The translations under genes were made by a program, and so were the position numbers. From Pseudodonghicola sp048268305 (GTDB lineage Bacteria; Pseudomonadota; Alphaproteobacteria; Rhodobacterales; Rhodobacteraceae): a DNA stretch of 64,000 bases. The DNA is taken from contig NZ_JBLWVT010000002.1 of assembly GCF_048268305.1 (NCBI RefSeq), positions 124,001 through 188,000 on the forward strand, read 5' to 3'. The notes below the pieces were generated by a model. It did no database searches. It was not told the origin of the DNA and saw only the letters and a program-made list of their open reading frames with translations. Numbering within the stretch: position 1 is the stretch's first letter; each line of letters opens with the position of its first letter. Of this stretch, positions 33,514 to 40,569 are shown piece after piece.

Positions 33514-35403
33514 TCAAGCCGATTTGCGCAGCTTCTCCTGTTCCGCCAGTGCGAGAAGCGCCGATTCCAGCTCTTTTTCCAGCTCCTTGGTTCGCTGGAT
33601 ATAGGCGGCGTTCTCGCTCGCCGGCACCCCCGGTTTCCACAGCTTGGCCAGCTCGCGCACGCTGTGGCGGTCATGGGCATAGAAGGTCTGCTCGGCCTGC
33701 GCCGCCTCGTATTCGCTCAGCCCGATGTTCTCGAGCACATAGCGCCCGGCACGCAGCGAGCTGTCGAACATCTCGCGCACGATGTCGTCAGCCCCGGCCT
33801 GATAGAGATCGAACACATGGTTGCGGTCGTGGGCGCGGACGATGATGTGCAGATCGGGCCGTTCGCGCCGGGCATAGGTCACCAGCTTGGTGGAGCTGGC
33901 CGGATCGTCCAGCGCCACCACCAGCACCCGCGCCTTGGCGAGGCCCGCGGCCTTCAACAGCTCGGGTCGGGTCGGATCGCCCAGGAACCCTTTCACCCCG
34001 AACCGCCGCATCAGTTGGATCGTCTCCATGTCGTGGTCGAGCACGATGGTCTTGAAGCCGCTGGCGCGCACCAGCCGGTTGACGATCTGGCCGAACCGAC
34101 CGATGCCGGCGATGATCACCGGGCCCTCGTCGTCGATCTTGTCGGCCTGCTGCACCGGGCTGGTCTCCTTCAGCCGCTTCGACAGGATATCATGCACGAT
34201 GAACAGCAAAGGCGTGATCAGCATGGTCAGCGCCACCACCAGCAACAGCTTTTCCGACAGATTCTGCGGCAGCACGTTCAATTGGGTCGAGAAGGCCAGC
34301 AGCACAAAGGCGAATTCACCGGCCTGCGCCAGCCCCAGCGTGAACAGCCACTGATCGCGCCCCCTGAGCTTGAAGGCGCGGCCGACGAAGAACAGCACCA
34401 CCCCCTTGATCACGATCGCCAGCAGCGCCAGCCCGATCAGGTCGAGCGGATCGGCCAGAAACGCCTTGAAGTTGATGCCGGCCCCGACGGTGATGAAGAA
34501 CAGCCCCAGCAGCAGCCCCTTGAAGGGTTCGAGGTCGCTTTCCAGCTCGTGGCGGAATTCGCTGTTGGCCAGAACCACCCCGGCCAGAAAGGCGCCAAGC
34601 GCCGGCGAGAGCCCCACCAAGGTCATCAGGAAGGAGATGCCGACGACGATCACCAGCGCCAGCGCGGTATACATCTCGCGCAGATGGGCGGCGTGGATAT
34701 AGCGGAACACCGGCCGGGTCAGGTAGACGCCGGCGAGGATCACCGCGCCGACCGCGCCGATGGTCACCAGCGTCACCGCCCAGCCCGGCAGGCCCTCGAC
34801 CAGCGACAGGCCGGTATGGCCGGCGTCATGCGCCGCCTCGCCGTTCGTCCGCTGGATCGACCCGTCAAGCCCGAGAACCACCCCGGGAGGGGCGATCGCC
34901 AGCAGTGGCAGGAAGGCGAGAATCGGGATCACCGCGATATCCTGCGTCAGCAGGACCGAGAACACCGAGCGTCCGCCGCTGGTCTGCATCAGCCCCTTTT
35001 CCGACAGGGTCTGCAGCACGATGGCGGTGGAGGAGAGCGAGAAGGCCATGCCGACGGCGAGGCCCACCTGCCAGGTCTCGCCGGCGGCGAGGGCGGCGAT
35101 CATCAGCACCAGCGTGGTCACGGTGATTTGCAGCCCGCCCAGCCCGATCAGCCGGTCGCGCATGTTCCACAGCGCCTTCGGCTCCAGCTCCAGCCCGATC
35201 AGGAACAGCATCATCACCACGCCGAATTCGGCGAAATGCTGCAGATCCTGGGTTTCCGACCCGACCAGTCCCAGCACCGGCCCGATGACGATGCCGGCAG
35301 CGAGATAGCCCAGAACCGATCCCAGCCCCATGCGGGCGGCGAAGGGCACCGCGATCACCGCGGCGGCCAGATAGATCGTCGCCTGGTAGAGAAAACCTTC
35401 CAA
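33514..35403 (-). CDS. KefB/KefC-type monovalent cation:proton antiporter (CPA2)
   Basis: 629 residues: about twelve membrane helices from the N-terminus (GSVLGYLAAGIVIGPVLGL, LGLVGSETQDLQHFAEFGVV), then a cytoplasmic RCK/TrkA-N domain with VIIAGIGRFGQIVNRLVRASG and an NAD-binding dinucleotide fold, ending in a short coiled coil rich in Glu/Lys. Family members exchange K+ for H+ and are gated by nucleotides or glutathione adducts. The start is TTG at 35403, with AAAGGAA upstream; the sequence from there (MEGFLYQATIYLAAAVIAVP) is exactly the usual family N-terminus, and no ATG fits better. Confidence 0.88.
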   Translation of the reverse strand: MEGFLYQATIYLAAAVIAVPFAARMGLGSVLGYLAAGIVIGPVLGLVGSETQDLQHFAEFGVVMMLFLIGLELEPKALWNMRDRLIGLGGLQITVTTLVLMIAALAAGETWQVGLAVGMAFSLSSTAIVLQTLSEKGLMQTSGGRSVFSVLLTQDIAVIPILAFLPLLAIAPPGVVLGLDGSIQRTNGEAAHDAGHTGLSLVEGLPGWAVTLVTIGAVGAVILAGVYLTRPVFRYIHAAHLREMYTALALVIVVGISFLMTLVGLSPALGAFLAGVVLANSEFRHELESDLEPFKGLLLGLFFITVGAGINFKAFLADPLDLIGLALLAIVIKGVVLFFVGRAFKLRGRDQWLFTLGLAQAGEFAFVLLAFSTQLNVLPQNLSEKLLLVVALTMLITPLLFIVHDILSKRLKETSPVQQADKIDDEGPVIIAGIGRFGQIVNRLVRASGFKTIVLDHDMETIQLMRRFGVKGFLGDPTRPELLKAAGLAKARVLVVALDDPASSTKLVTYARRERPDLHIIVRAHDRNHVFDLYQAGADDIVREMFDSSLRAGRYVLENIGLSEYEAAQAEQTFYAHDRHSVRELAKLWKPGVPASENAAYIQRTKELEKELESALLALAEQEKLRKSA

Positions 35404-35424
35404 GATGACCGTTCCTTTCCGGGG

Positions 35425-35880
35425 TCAGGTGGGCAGCGGCGCATCGGGCTTGAGCTGATCCATCACGATCTGGCTTTGCACCCGGGCCACCGTGGGGTGG
35501 GGCAGAATGATGTCGTGGAGCAGCCGGTTGAGCGCTGGCAGATCCTCGCAATAGACGCGCAGCAGATAGTCCGCTTCGCCGGTCATCGTCCAGACGCTGA
35601 TGATCTCGGGCCGCGACCGCACCAACCGGGCAAAGCCCTTGGCCTGTTCCGGGCCATGGGTGCCCAGATGGACCTGGATGAAGCCCTGAACGTGCAGCCC
35701 GAGCTTGAGCGGATCGAGCCGGGCGGCATAGCCGACGATATAGCCTTCGGCCTCCAGCCGCTGGCGGCGGCGGCCTGCCTGGCTGGGGGAGAGGTTCAGC
35801 AACTCTCCCAATTCCTGCGCGGTCAGATGCGCGTCCTTCTGGAGCGCAGCCAGAAGGCGTGTGTCAATGTCATCGAGCAT
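35425..35880 (-). CDS. Lrp/AsnC family transcriptional regulator
   Basis: 151 residues: helix-turn-helix LDDIDTRLLAALQKDAHLTA with LSPSQAGRRRQRLEAEGYIVG, then the RAM ligand-binding domain (IQVHLGTHGPEQ, WTMTGEADYLLRVYCED). It is divergent from hpd across a short spacer with a perfect inverted repeat; regulators placed like this usually respond to an aromatic amino acid or its keto acid. That is an inference from position. The KefB-type gene lies 21 bases downstream and may be read through from it. Confidence 0.92.
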   Translation of the reverse strand: MLDDIDTRLLAALQKDAHLTAQELGELLNLSPSQAGRRRQRLEAEGYIVGYAARLDPLKLGLHVQGFIQVHLGTHGPEQAKGFARLVRSRPEIISVWTMTGEADYLLRVYCEDLPALNRLLHDIILPHPTVARVQSQIVMDQLKPDAPLPT

Positions 35881-35940
35881 GTGCGGTGGATTCCTTGATC
35901 TCTGCCAGTTTAGTGCGGGAACCCCGCATGTCAAATCGGG

Positions 35941-35962
35941 TTTGCGCGGAAAAATGCGCAAA
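35941..35962. promoter_or_regulatory. Candidate Lrp-type operator in the lrp-hpd divergent promoter
   Basis: A perfect 7-base inverted repeat, TTTGCGC and GCGCAAA, with an 8-base spacer (GGAAAAAT), in an AT-richer part of the 151-base gap. The arms are 22 bases end to end, in the range for an Lrp dimer site. Binding is inferred. Confidence 0.5.
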
Positions 35963-36031
35963 TTACGTATTTCACATGTCGTATTCTTGGAGGCAGCAGA
36001 AAAACGCTCGTCGCAACAGAGGAGATGCGCC

Positions 36032-37147
36032 ATGGGACCTTTCCCGCACAATGCCCCGAAATCGGTGATCAGCCCGGAAAATCCCGCCGGCACCGACGGG
36101 TTCGAGTTCGTCGAATTCGCTCATCCCGATCCGCAGGAGCTGCGCGACCTCTTCGCCCGCATGGGCTATGCGCTGGTGGCGCGGCACAAGACCAAGCCGG
36201 GGATCGAGCTGTGGCAGCAGGGCGATATCACCTATATCCTGAATGCTGAAAAAGGCAGCTTCGCCGAGAAGTTCGTGGCCGAACACGGCCCCTGCGCCCC
36301 CGCGATGGGCTGGCGTGTGGTGGATGCGCAGCAGGCCTTTGATCACGCGGTCTCGAAAGGGGCAGAGGCCTATGAGGGCAGCGACAAGACCATGGATGTG
36401 CCGGCGATCAAGGGCATCGGCGGCAGCCTGATCTATTTCATCGACCAGTATTACGAAACCTCGCCCTATAATGCGGAGTTCGAGTGGCTGGCGCAGTCGA
36501 AGCCGCGCGGGGTCGGTTTCTATTACCTCGACCATCTGACTCACAATGTCTTCGCGGGCAATATGGACAAGTGGTTCGCCTTCTATGGCGATCTGTTCAA
36601 CTTCCGCGAAATCCGCTTCTTCGACATCCAGGGCAAGTTCACCGGCTTGTTCAGCCGGGCGCTGACCTCGCCCTGCGGCCGCATTCGCATCCCGATCAAC
36701 GAGGATCGCGGCGAGACCGGGCAGATCGTCGCCTATCTGAAGAAATACAAGGGCGAGGGCATCCAGCATATCGCGGTGGGGACCGAGGATATCTATGGCG
36801 CCACCGACGCCATCGCCGAGATGGGGCTGAAGTTCATGCCGGGGCCGAATGACGCCTATTACGAGATGTCCCATGACCGGGTGAAAGGCCATGACGAACC
36901 GATCGAGCGGATGAAGAAACACGGCATCCTGATCGACGGCGAGGGTGTGGTCGATGGCGGCGAGACGCGGATTTTGCTGCAAATCTTCTCGAAAACCGTG
37001 ATCGGGCCGATCTTCTTCGAATTCATCCAGCGCAAGGGCGACGACGGATTCGGCGAGGGCAACTTCAAGGCGCTGTTCGAATCGATCGAGCGCGAGCAGA
37101 TCGAGAGCGGCGAACTGGTGGCGCCCGAGGCGACCGCGGCGGAGTGA
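36032..37147 (+). CDS. hpd: 4-hydroxyphenylpyruvate dioxygenase
   Basis: 371 residues of the two-domain vicinal-oxygen-chelate fold that converts 4-hydroxyphenylpyruvate to homogentisate in tyrosine degradation. Iron ligands are visible as a histidine in YYLDHLTHNV, a histidine in GIQHIAVGT and the glutamate in FFEFIQRKGD. N-terminal domain begins FEFVEFAHPDPQ. The ATG at 36032 follows AGAGGAG; the frame is open upstream but this start gives the family length. No other tyrosine-catabolism gene is adjacent in the window. Confidence 0.94.
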   Translation: MGPFPHNAPKSVISPENPAGTDGFEFVEFAHPDPQELRDLFARMGYALVARHKTKPGIELWQQGDITYILNAEKGSFAEKFVAEHGPCAPAMGWRVVDAQQAFDHAVSKGAEAYEGSDKTMDVPAIKGIGGSLIYFIDQYYETSPYNAEFEWLAQSKPRGVGFYYLDHLTHNVFAGNMDKWFAFYGDLFNFREIRFFDIQGKFTGLFSRALTSPCGRIRIPINEDRGETGQIVAYLKKYKGEGIQHIAVGTEDIYGATDAIAEMGLKFMPGPNDAYYEMSHDRVKGHDEPIERMKKHGILIDGEGVVDGGETRILLQIFSKTVIGPIFFEFIQRKGDDGFGEGNFKALFESIEREQIESGELVAPEATAAE

Positions 37148-37174
37148 TCGGTCCTGCCCTGGTCCCGACCGGGG

Positions 37175-37219
37175 CAGGACAAAGCCCGAAATCCGGCGCG
37201 GATTTCGGGCTTTGTCCTG
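37175..37219. terminator. Bidirectional terminator between hpd and tpiA
   Basis: A perfect 20-base stem: left arm CAGGACAAAGCCCGAAATCC, right arm its exact complement, 5-base loop GGCGC. It sits between convergent stops and can serve both strands. The left arm start also pairs with GTCCTGCCC at 37151-37159, giving a second, competing stem. Confidence 0.75.
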
Positions 37220-37234
37220 TCGGGAAGCTGAGCC

Positions 37235-37984
37235 TCAGGCGGCGTCGAGCGCCTCGATGATGGCGGCGAAATCCGCGGCCTTCAGGCTGGCGCCTCCGAC
37301 CAGCGCGCCATCGACGTTGGAGACGGCGAAGATCTCGGCGGCATTGCTGCCCTTGACCGAACCGCCATAGAGCAGCCGGATCGCATCGCCGATCTCGGGC
37401 CCGAACCGGGCTTCGAGCTTTTCACGCATGAAATCATGCACCTCGCCGATCTGACCCAGGCTGGGCACATGGCCGGTGCCGATCGCCCAGACCGGTTCAT
37501 AGGCGATCACCAGGGTTTCGGCGGTCACATTGGCGGGCACCGAGCCGGCGAGCTGGCCGGCGATGATGTCGAGCGTCGCACCACCTTCGCGCTGATCGAG
37601 GGTTTCGCCGACGCAGACGATGGCGGTCAGCCCGGCGTCGATCGCAGCCTCGGTCTTGTCGCGCACCACCGCGTCGGTCTCGCCGTAATCGGTGCGCCGC
37701 TCGGAATGGCCGAGGATGACATAGCGGGCGCCGGCGTCGAGCAGCATCTCGGCGCTGACATCGCCGGTATGGGCGCCGGCATGGGCGGCGTGACAATCCT
37801 GGCCGCCGATCCGGATGGCGCTGCCGGCCACGGCCTGGGCGGCGCGGTGAATCAGCGGGCTCGGCGGACAGATCAGAATCTCGGATTTCGGCGCGGGTTC
37901 CAGCGCGGCAAGGGCGGCCAGTTCGCTCAGCGCGGCGCCGGTGCCGTTCATCTTCCAGTTTCCTGCCGCCAGTTTCTGCCGCAT
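37235..37984 (-). CDS. tpiA: Triose-phosphate isomerase
   Basis: 249 residues, the usual TIM length. Catalytic residues: lysine in AAGNWKMNG, histidine in VILGHSERR, glutamate in IAYEPVWAIGTG; phosphate loop GGSVKGSNA. It interconverts dihydroxyacetone phosphate and glyceraldehyde-3-phosphate. An in-frame ATG at 38032 lies upstream, but the ATG at 37984 starts at the standard MRQKLAAGNWKMN. Upstream is repeat copy D. Confidence 0.97.
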   Translation of the reverse strand: MRQKLAAGNWKMNGTGAALSELAALAALEPAPKSEILICPPSPLIHRAAQAVAGSAIRIGGQDCHAAHAGAHTGDVSAEMLLDAGARYVILGHSERRTDYGETDAVVRDKTEAAIDAGLTAIVCVGETLDQREGGATLDIIAGQLAGSVPANVTAETLVIAYEPVWAIGTGHVPSLGQIGEVHDFMREKLEARFGPEIGDAIRLLYGGSVKGSNAAEIFAVSNVDGALVGGASLKAADFAAIIEALDAA

Positions 37985-38126
37985 GCCTGACCCCTTGTCC
38001 GTTTTTGACTGCTTTCCGATGTCTCGTAGCATCGCGGCGAGGGCGAAACAATTGCGCAGGCCAGTGCGGGCGCGCCCTGGGGGAAGGATTGCCGATCGGC
38101 GGGCGGAAACGCTGAAATGGGAGGAG

Positions 38127-38205
38127 CTTGGGGGAAGGGGGCTCTGCCCCCATCGCCTGCGGCGATTCCCCCGGAGTATTTCGGCAGAGAAGAAGCTGCG
38201 GGCGG
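38127..38205 (-). repeat. Dispersed intergenic repeat, copy D (diverged, short)
   Basis: It begins with CTTGGGGGAAGGGGGC, identical to the outer end of copy B, then has GGGGGCTCTGCCCCC, ATCGCCTGCGGCGAT and CCCCCGGAGTATTTCGG, the counterparts of the stem, GCGCC module and CCGGGATATTT of copy B. No long hairpin of the 25-base type follows. Confidence 0.7.
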
Positions 38206-38257
38206 CCTCGGGGGCCGCGCCAAGGGATTTAGAGCCGGGGGATCAGAAGTAGGGGGA

Positions 38258-38647
38258 TCAGAACCGGGGGATGCCGTCCGCCGCGCTCTCGGTTGCCGGG
38301 GCGTCCTTGAACTTGATCGACTCGCCGCAGCCGCAGGCCTCGGCCACATTGGGGTTGTTGAACTTGAAGCCTGATTCCAGCAGGCTCACCTCATAGTCGA
38401 TCTCGGTGCCGAAGAGGAACATCTGCGCCATCGGCGCGATCAGGATCCGGGCGCCGTCCTGATCAACCACCTCGTCGTGGGGCGCGGCCTCGTCGACGTA
38501 GTCCATCGTGTATTCCATGCCGGCGCATCCCCCCTTCTTGACGCCAATGCGCAGACCGGCGTGACCGCCCTTCTGCATCAGCCTGGCGATCTGCGCCGCG
38601 GCGCGGGGGGTCATCGTGACGGCCTGTTTTCCGGGAATGCCAAACAT
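38258..38647 (-). CDS. A-type Fe-S cluster carrier (IscA/SufA/ErpA family)
   Basis: 129 residues. The HesB domain shows VTMTPRAAAQIARL, VKKGGCAGMEYTMDYVD and the C-terminal CGCGESI; the three cysteines bind the cluster. Such proteins accept Fe-S clusters from the Suf/Isc scaffold and pass them on. AGAAACCC precedes the ATG at 38647 with a weak ribosome site. A DUF59 protein is encoded upstream on the same strand, as in alphaproteobacterial suf loci. SufA is the likelier name. Confidence 0.9.
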   Translation of the reverse strand: MFGIPGKQAVTMTPRAAAQIARLMQKGGHAGLRIGVKKGGCAGMEYTMDYVDEAAPHDEVVDQDGARILIAPMAQMFLFGTEIDYEVSLLESGFKFNNPNVAEACGCGESIKFKDAPATESAADGIPRF

Positions 38648-38733
38648 GGGTTTCTCCTTCACCATTAATCTAGGGCGCCGGGCGGCGGGGCTCAAGCCCC
38701 CAGACGAGGACAGGAAGGCTGCGGGGGAAAGAG

Positions 38734-38760
38734 AGGGCCGCCCGGGGGGAGGGCGGCCCT
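38734..38760 (-). terminator. Terminator of the DUF59 gene
   Basis: A perfect 10-base stem (AGGGCCGCCC / GGGCGGCCCT) with a 7-base loop. On the minus strand it is followed by CTCTTTCCC, a weak T-run, 150 bases after the DUF59 stop. The rest of the 262-base gap shows nothing else. Confidence 0.5.
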
Positions 38761-38909
38761 TTGGGGGGATCGAAGACATGCCCTTGATGGGGCGGGCATG
38801 GCCCTGTCGCCGATGCTAGGGAGCGGATGTGACGAAACCCGGACATCGCTGTGACATCCACGTCAAGAGTTTGCGACAGGCGCCTGAAATCTGTGGATAA
38901 GGGCGCGGC

Positions 38910-39272
38910 TTACATGAAGCCCAGTTCCAGCCGCGCCTCGTCCGACATCATGTCCATGCCCCAGGGCGGTTCCCAGGTCAGTTCGACATCGGCCGATTTG
39001 ACCCCGGGGACGGTCTCCACCGCCTCGATCACCCAGCCGGGCATGTCGCCGGCCACCGGGCAGCCGGGCGCCGTCAGGGTCATGATGATCTTGACCTCGT
39101 CGTCATCGTTGATCTCGATGGTGTAGATCAGGCCAAGCTCATAGATATTCACCGGGATTTCCGGATCATAGACGGTGCGGCAGGCGTTGACGACCTGGTC
39201 GTAAAGGGGATGGTCCACGGTCGACGGCGCGATCAGCGGCGTGCCTTCCAGCGGTTCGGGGGCTTGGGTCAT
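38910..39272 (-). CDS. MIP18/DUF59 family Fe-S assembly protein (SUF-associated)
   Basis: 120 residues. The DUF59 core is LYDQVVNACRTVYDPEIPVN then IYELGLIYTIEIND, and MTLTAPGCPVAGDMPG contains the conserved cysteine. Related SufT/PaaD-like proteins help to deliver Fe-S clusters. The C-terminal WEPPWGMDMMSDEARLELG is typical of the version encoded in suf operons. Co-localisation with the A-type carrier supports a role in cluster transfer. Confidence 0.9.
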   Translation of the reverse strand: MTQAPEPLEGTPLIAPSTVDHPLYDQVVNACRTVYDPEIPVNIYELGLIYTIEINDDDEVKIIMTLTAPGCPVAGDMPGWVIEAVETVPGVKSADVELTWEPPWGMDMMSDEARLELGFM

Positions 39273-39343
39273 CGGGGCCTCGGTTCTTATCCTGAGCGAA
39301 TATATAAGCTATCGCTCGGGAAGGTCCAGAGCGTGGCGCAGAC

Positions 39344-39619
39344 TCAGTCGTTGATGTCCTTGTCGATGATCCTGGTCTGCCCCGAGGAATGCGGGAACAG
39401 CCGCCGCATCACCACCCAGGCCGCCAGCGACAGCAGCGCAAAGATCAGCAGGAGCGGCGCCAGCGTCAGGGCCGCGCCGATCAGCAGAAGCAGCAGTCCG
39501 ACGCCGAGCGCGCCGAAGGCGAAGCCGAGGAAGACGAACCCCGGCACCAGCACCTCGAGCGTGGCAAGCACCAGCGCCGCCGCGATCCAGAGCCACCAGA
39601 TCGTCCAGAGCAGCATCAC
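39344..39619 (-). CDS. NfeD-like membrane protein, short form
   Basis: 91 residues, with three hydrophobic helices (IAAALVLATLEVLVPGFVFLG and later segments) and a short charged tail. It lacks the soluble OB-fold domain usual in NfeD proteins, being closer to the 1b short type. Its ATG overlaps the stop of the Band-7 gene (ATGA). NfeD proteins are commonly paired with Band-7 proteins in membrane microdomains. Confidence 0.8.
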   Translation of the reverse strand: MMLLWTIWWLWIAAALVLATLEVLVPGFVFLGFAFGALGVGLLLLLIGAALTLAPLLLIFALLSLAAWVVMRRLFPHSSGQTRIIDKDIND

Positions 39620-40506
39620 GCGCGCCCCTTCAGCAGCTTGAAGGCATCTCCGAAGGCCTCGAGCGCCTGGGCGGGAACCACGATGGTCTGCTTGCCCGAT
39701 CCGTTGCCAAGCGCGGTCAGCGCCTCGACCTGTTTCAGCGCGACCTGATACTGTGCCGCCTCAAGCCCGTTTTCCGCGATCGCCTTGGCGACCACCTCGG
39801 TGGCATAGGCCTCTGCATCAGCCTGGATGCGGCGCGCCTTGGCGGTCTGTTCGGCGGCGTAGAGCTCGGCATCGGCCTGCAGCTCGACCGAGCGCTTGCG
39901 GCCCTCGGCCTCGGTCACCTGGGCGCGGCGGGCGCGTTCGGCGTTGAGCTGTTGCAGCATGGCGTCGCGGGTGGCCTGATCGAGATTGACGTCGAGGATC
40001 TCGGCGCGGGTCACCTCGATCCCCCAATCGTCCACCGCATCGGCGACCGAGGCCTTGATGGTGGTGATCAGTTGCGAGCGGTTCGACTGCACCTCGTCCA
40101 GATCCATCTTGCCGATCTCGGCGCGCACGATGCCGGCGACGGTGGTGGCGATGGCGGCATCGACGTCGCGGATGCGATAGACGGTCTTTTCCGGCTCGAT
40201 GATGCGGTAGAAGACCGAGGTTTCGACCTCGACCAGCACGTTGTCGCGGGTGATCGCATCCTGGCTGGCGGTGGGCAATTGCCGTTCGAGAATGGAAATC
40301 TTGTGCCGCACCACATCGAGGAAGGGCACGATGAAGTTGATGCCCGGTCCCATCACCGCGCGCAACCGGCCGAAGCGTTCGACCACGTATTTCTCCGACT
40401 GGGGCACGATACGCACCCCCTTGAGGATGACGACGATGACGAACAGCGCCGCCAGAAGATAGACGATATTGGCCGACAGCAGGCCGGCGATCTGATCCTC
40501 GGTCAT
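39616..40506 (-). CDS. SPFH/Band-7 family membrane protein (QmcA/stomatin-like)
   Basis: 296 residues: one N-terminal membrane helix (NIVYLLAALFVIVVILKGV), then the Band-7 domain with VPQSEKYVVERFGRLRAVMGPGINFIVPF and the conserved VTRAEILDVNLDQATRDAM, followed by a coiled-coil rich in A, E, R and Q (about 190-260). Such proteins form ring assemblies in membranes and often regulate FtsH-like proteases. GAGGAG precedes the ATG; the NfeD-like gene is coupled downstream. Confidence 0.92.
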   Translation of the reverse strand: MTEDQIAGLLSANIVYLLAALFVIVVILKGVRIVPQSEKYVVERFGRLRAVMGPGINFIVPFLDVVRHKISILERQLPTASQDAITRDNVLVEVETSVFYRIIEPEKTVYRIRDVDAAIATTVAGIVRAEIGKMDLDEVQSNRSQLITTIKASVADAVDDWGIEVTRAEILDVNLDQATRDAMLQQLNAERARRAQVTEAEGRKRSVELQADAELYAAEQTAKARRIQADAEAYATEVVAKAIAENGLEAAQYQVALKQVEALTALGNGSGKQTIVVPAQALEAFGDAFKLLKGRA

Positions 40507-40569
40507 GGAGGGCTCCTCAAGTATGCGCCAAAGACTGTCCTGCCTATATGGCGGCAGCAGGGGGGCGCA

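Noticed and set aside
33457..35898. An 813-codon open frame on the plus strand opposite the KefB-type antiporter
   Set aside because: It mirrors the antiporter gene; the translated sequence is rich in His, Gln, Arg, Asp and Gly, the usual antisense shadow of GC-rich coding DNA, and matches no family. The minus-strand frame has clear membrane helices and an RCK domain.
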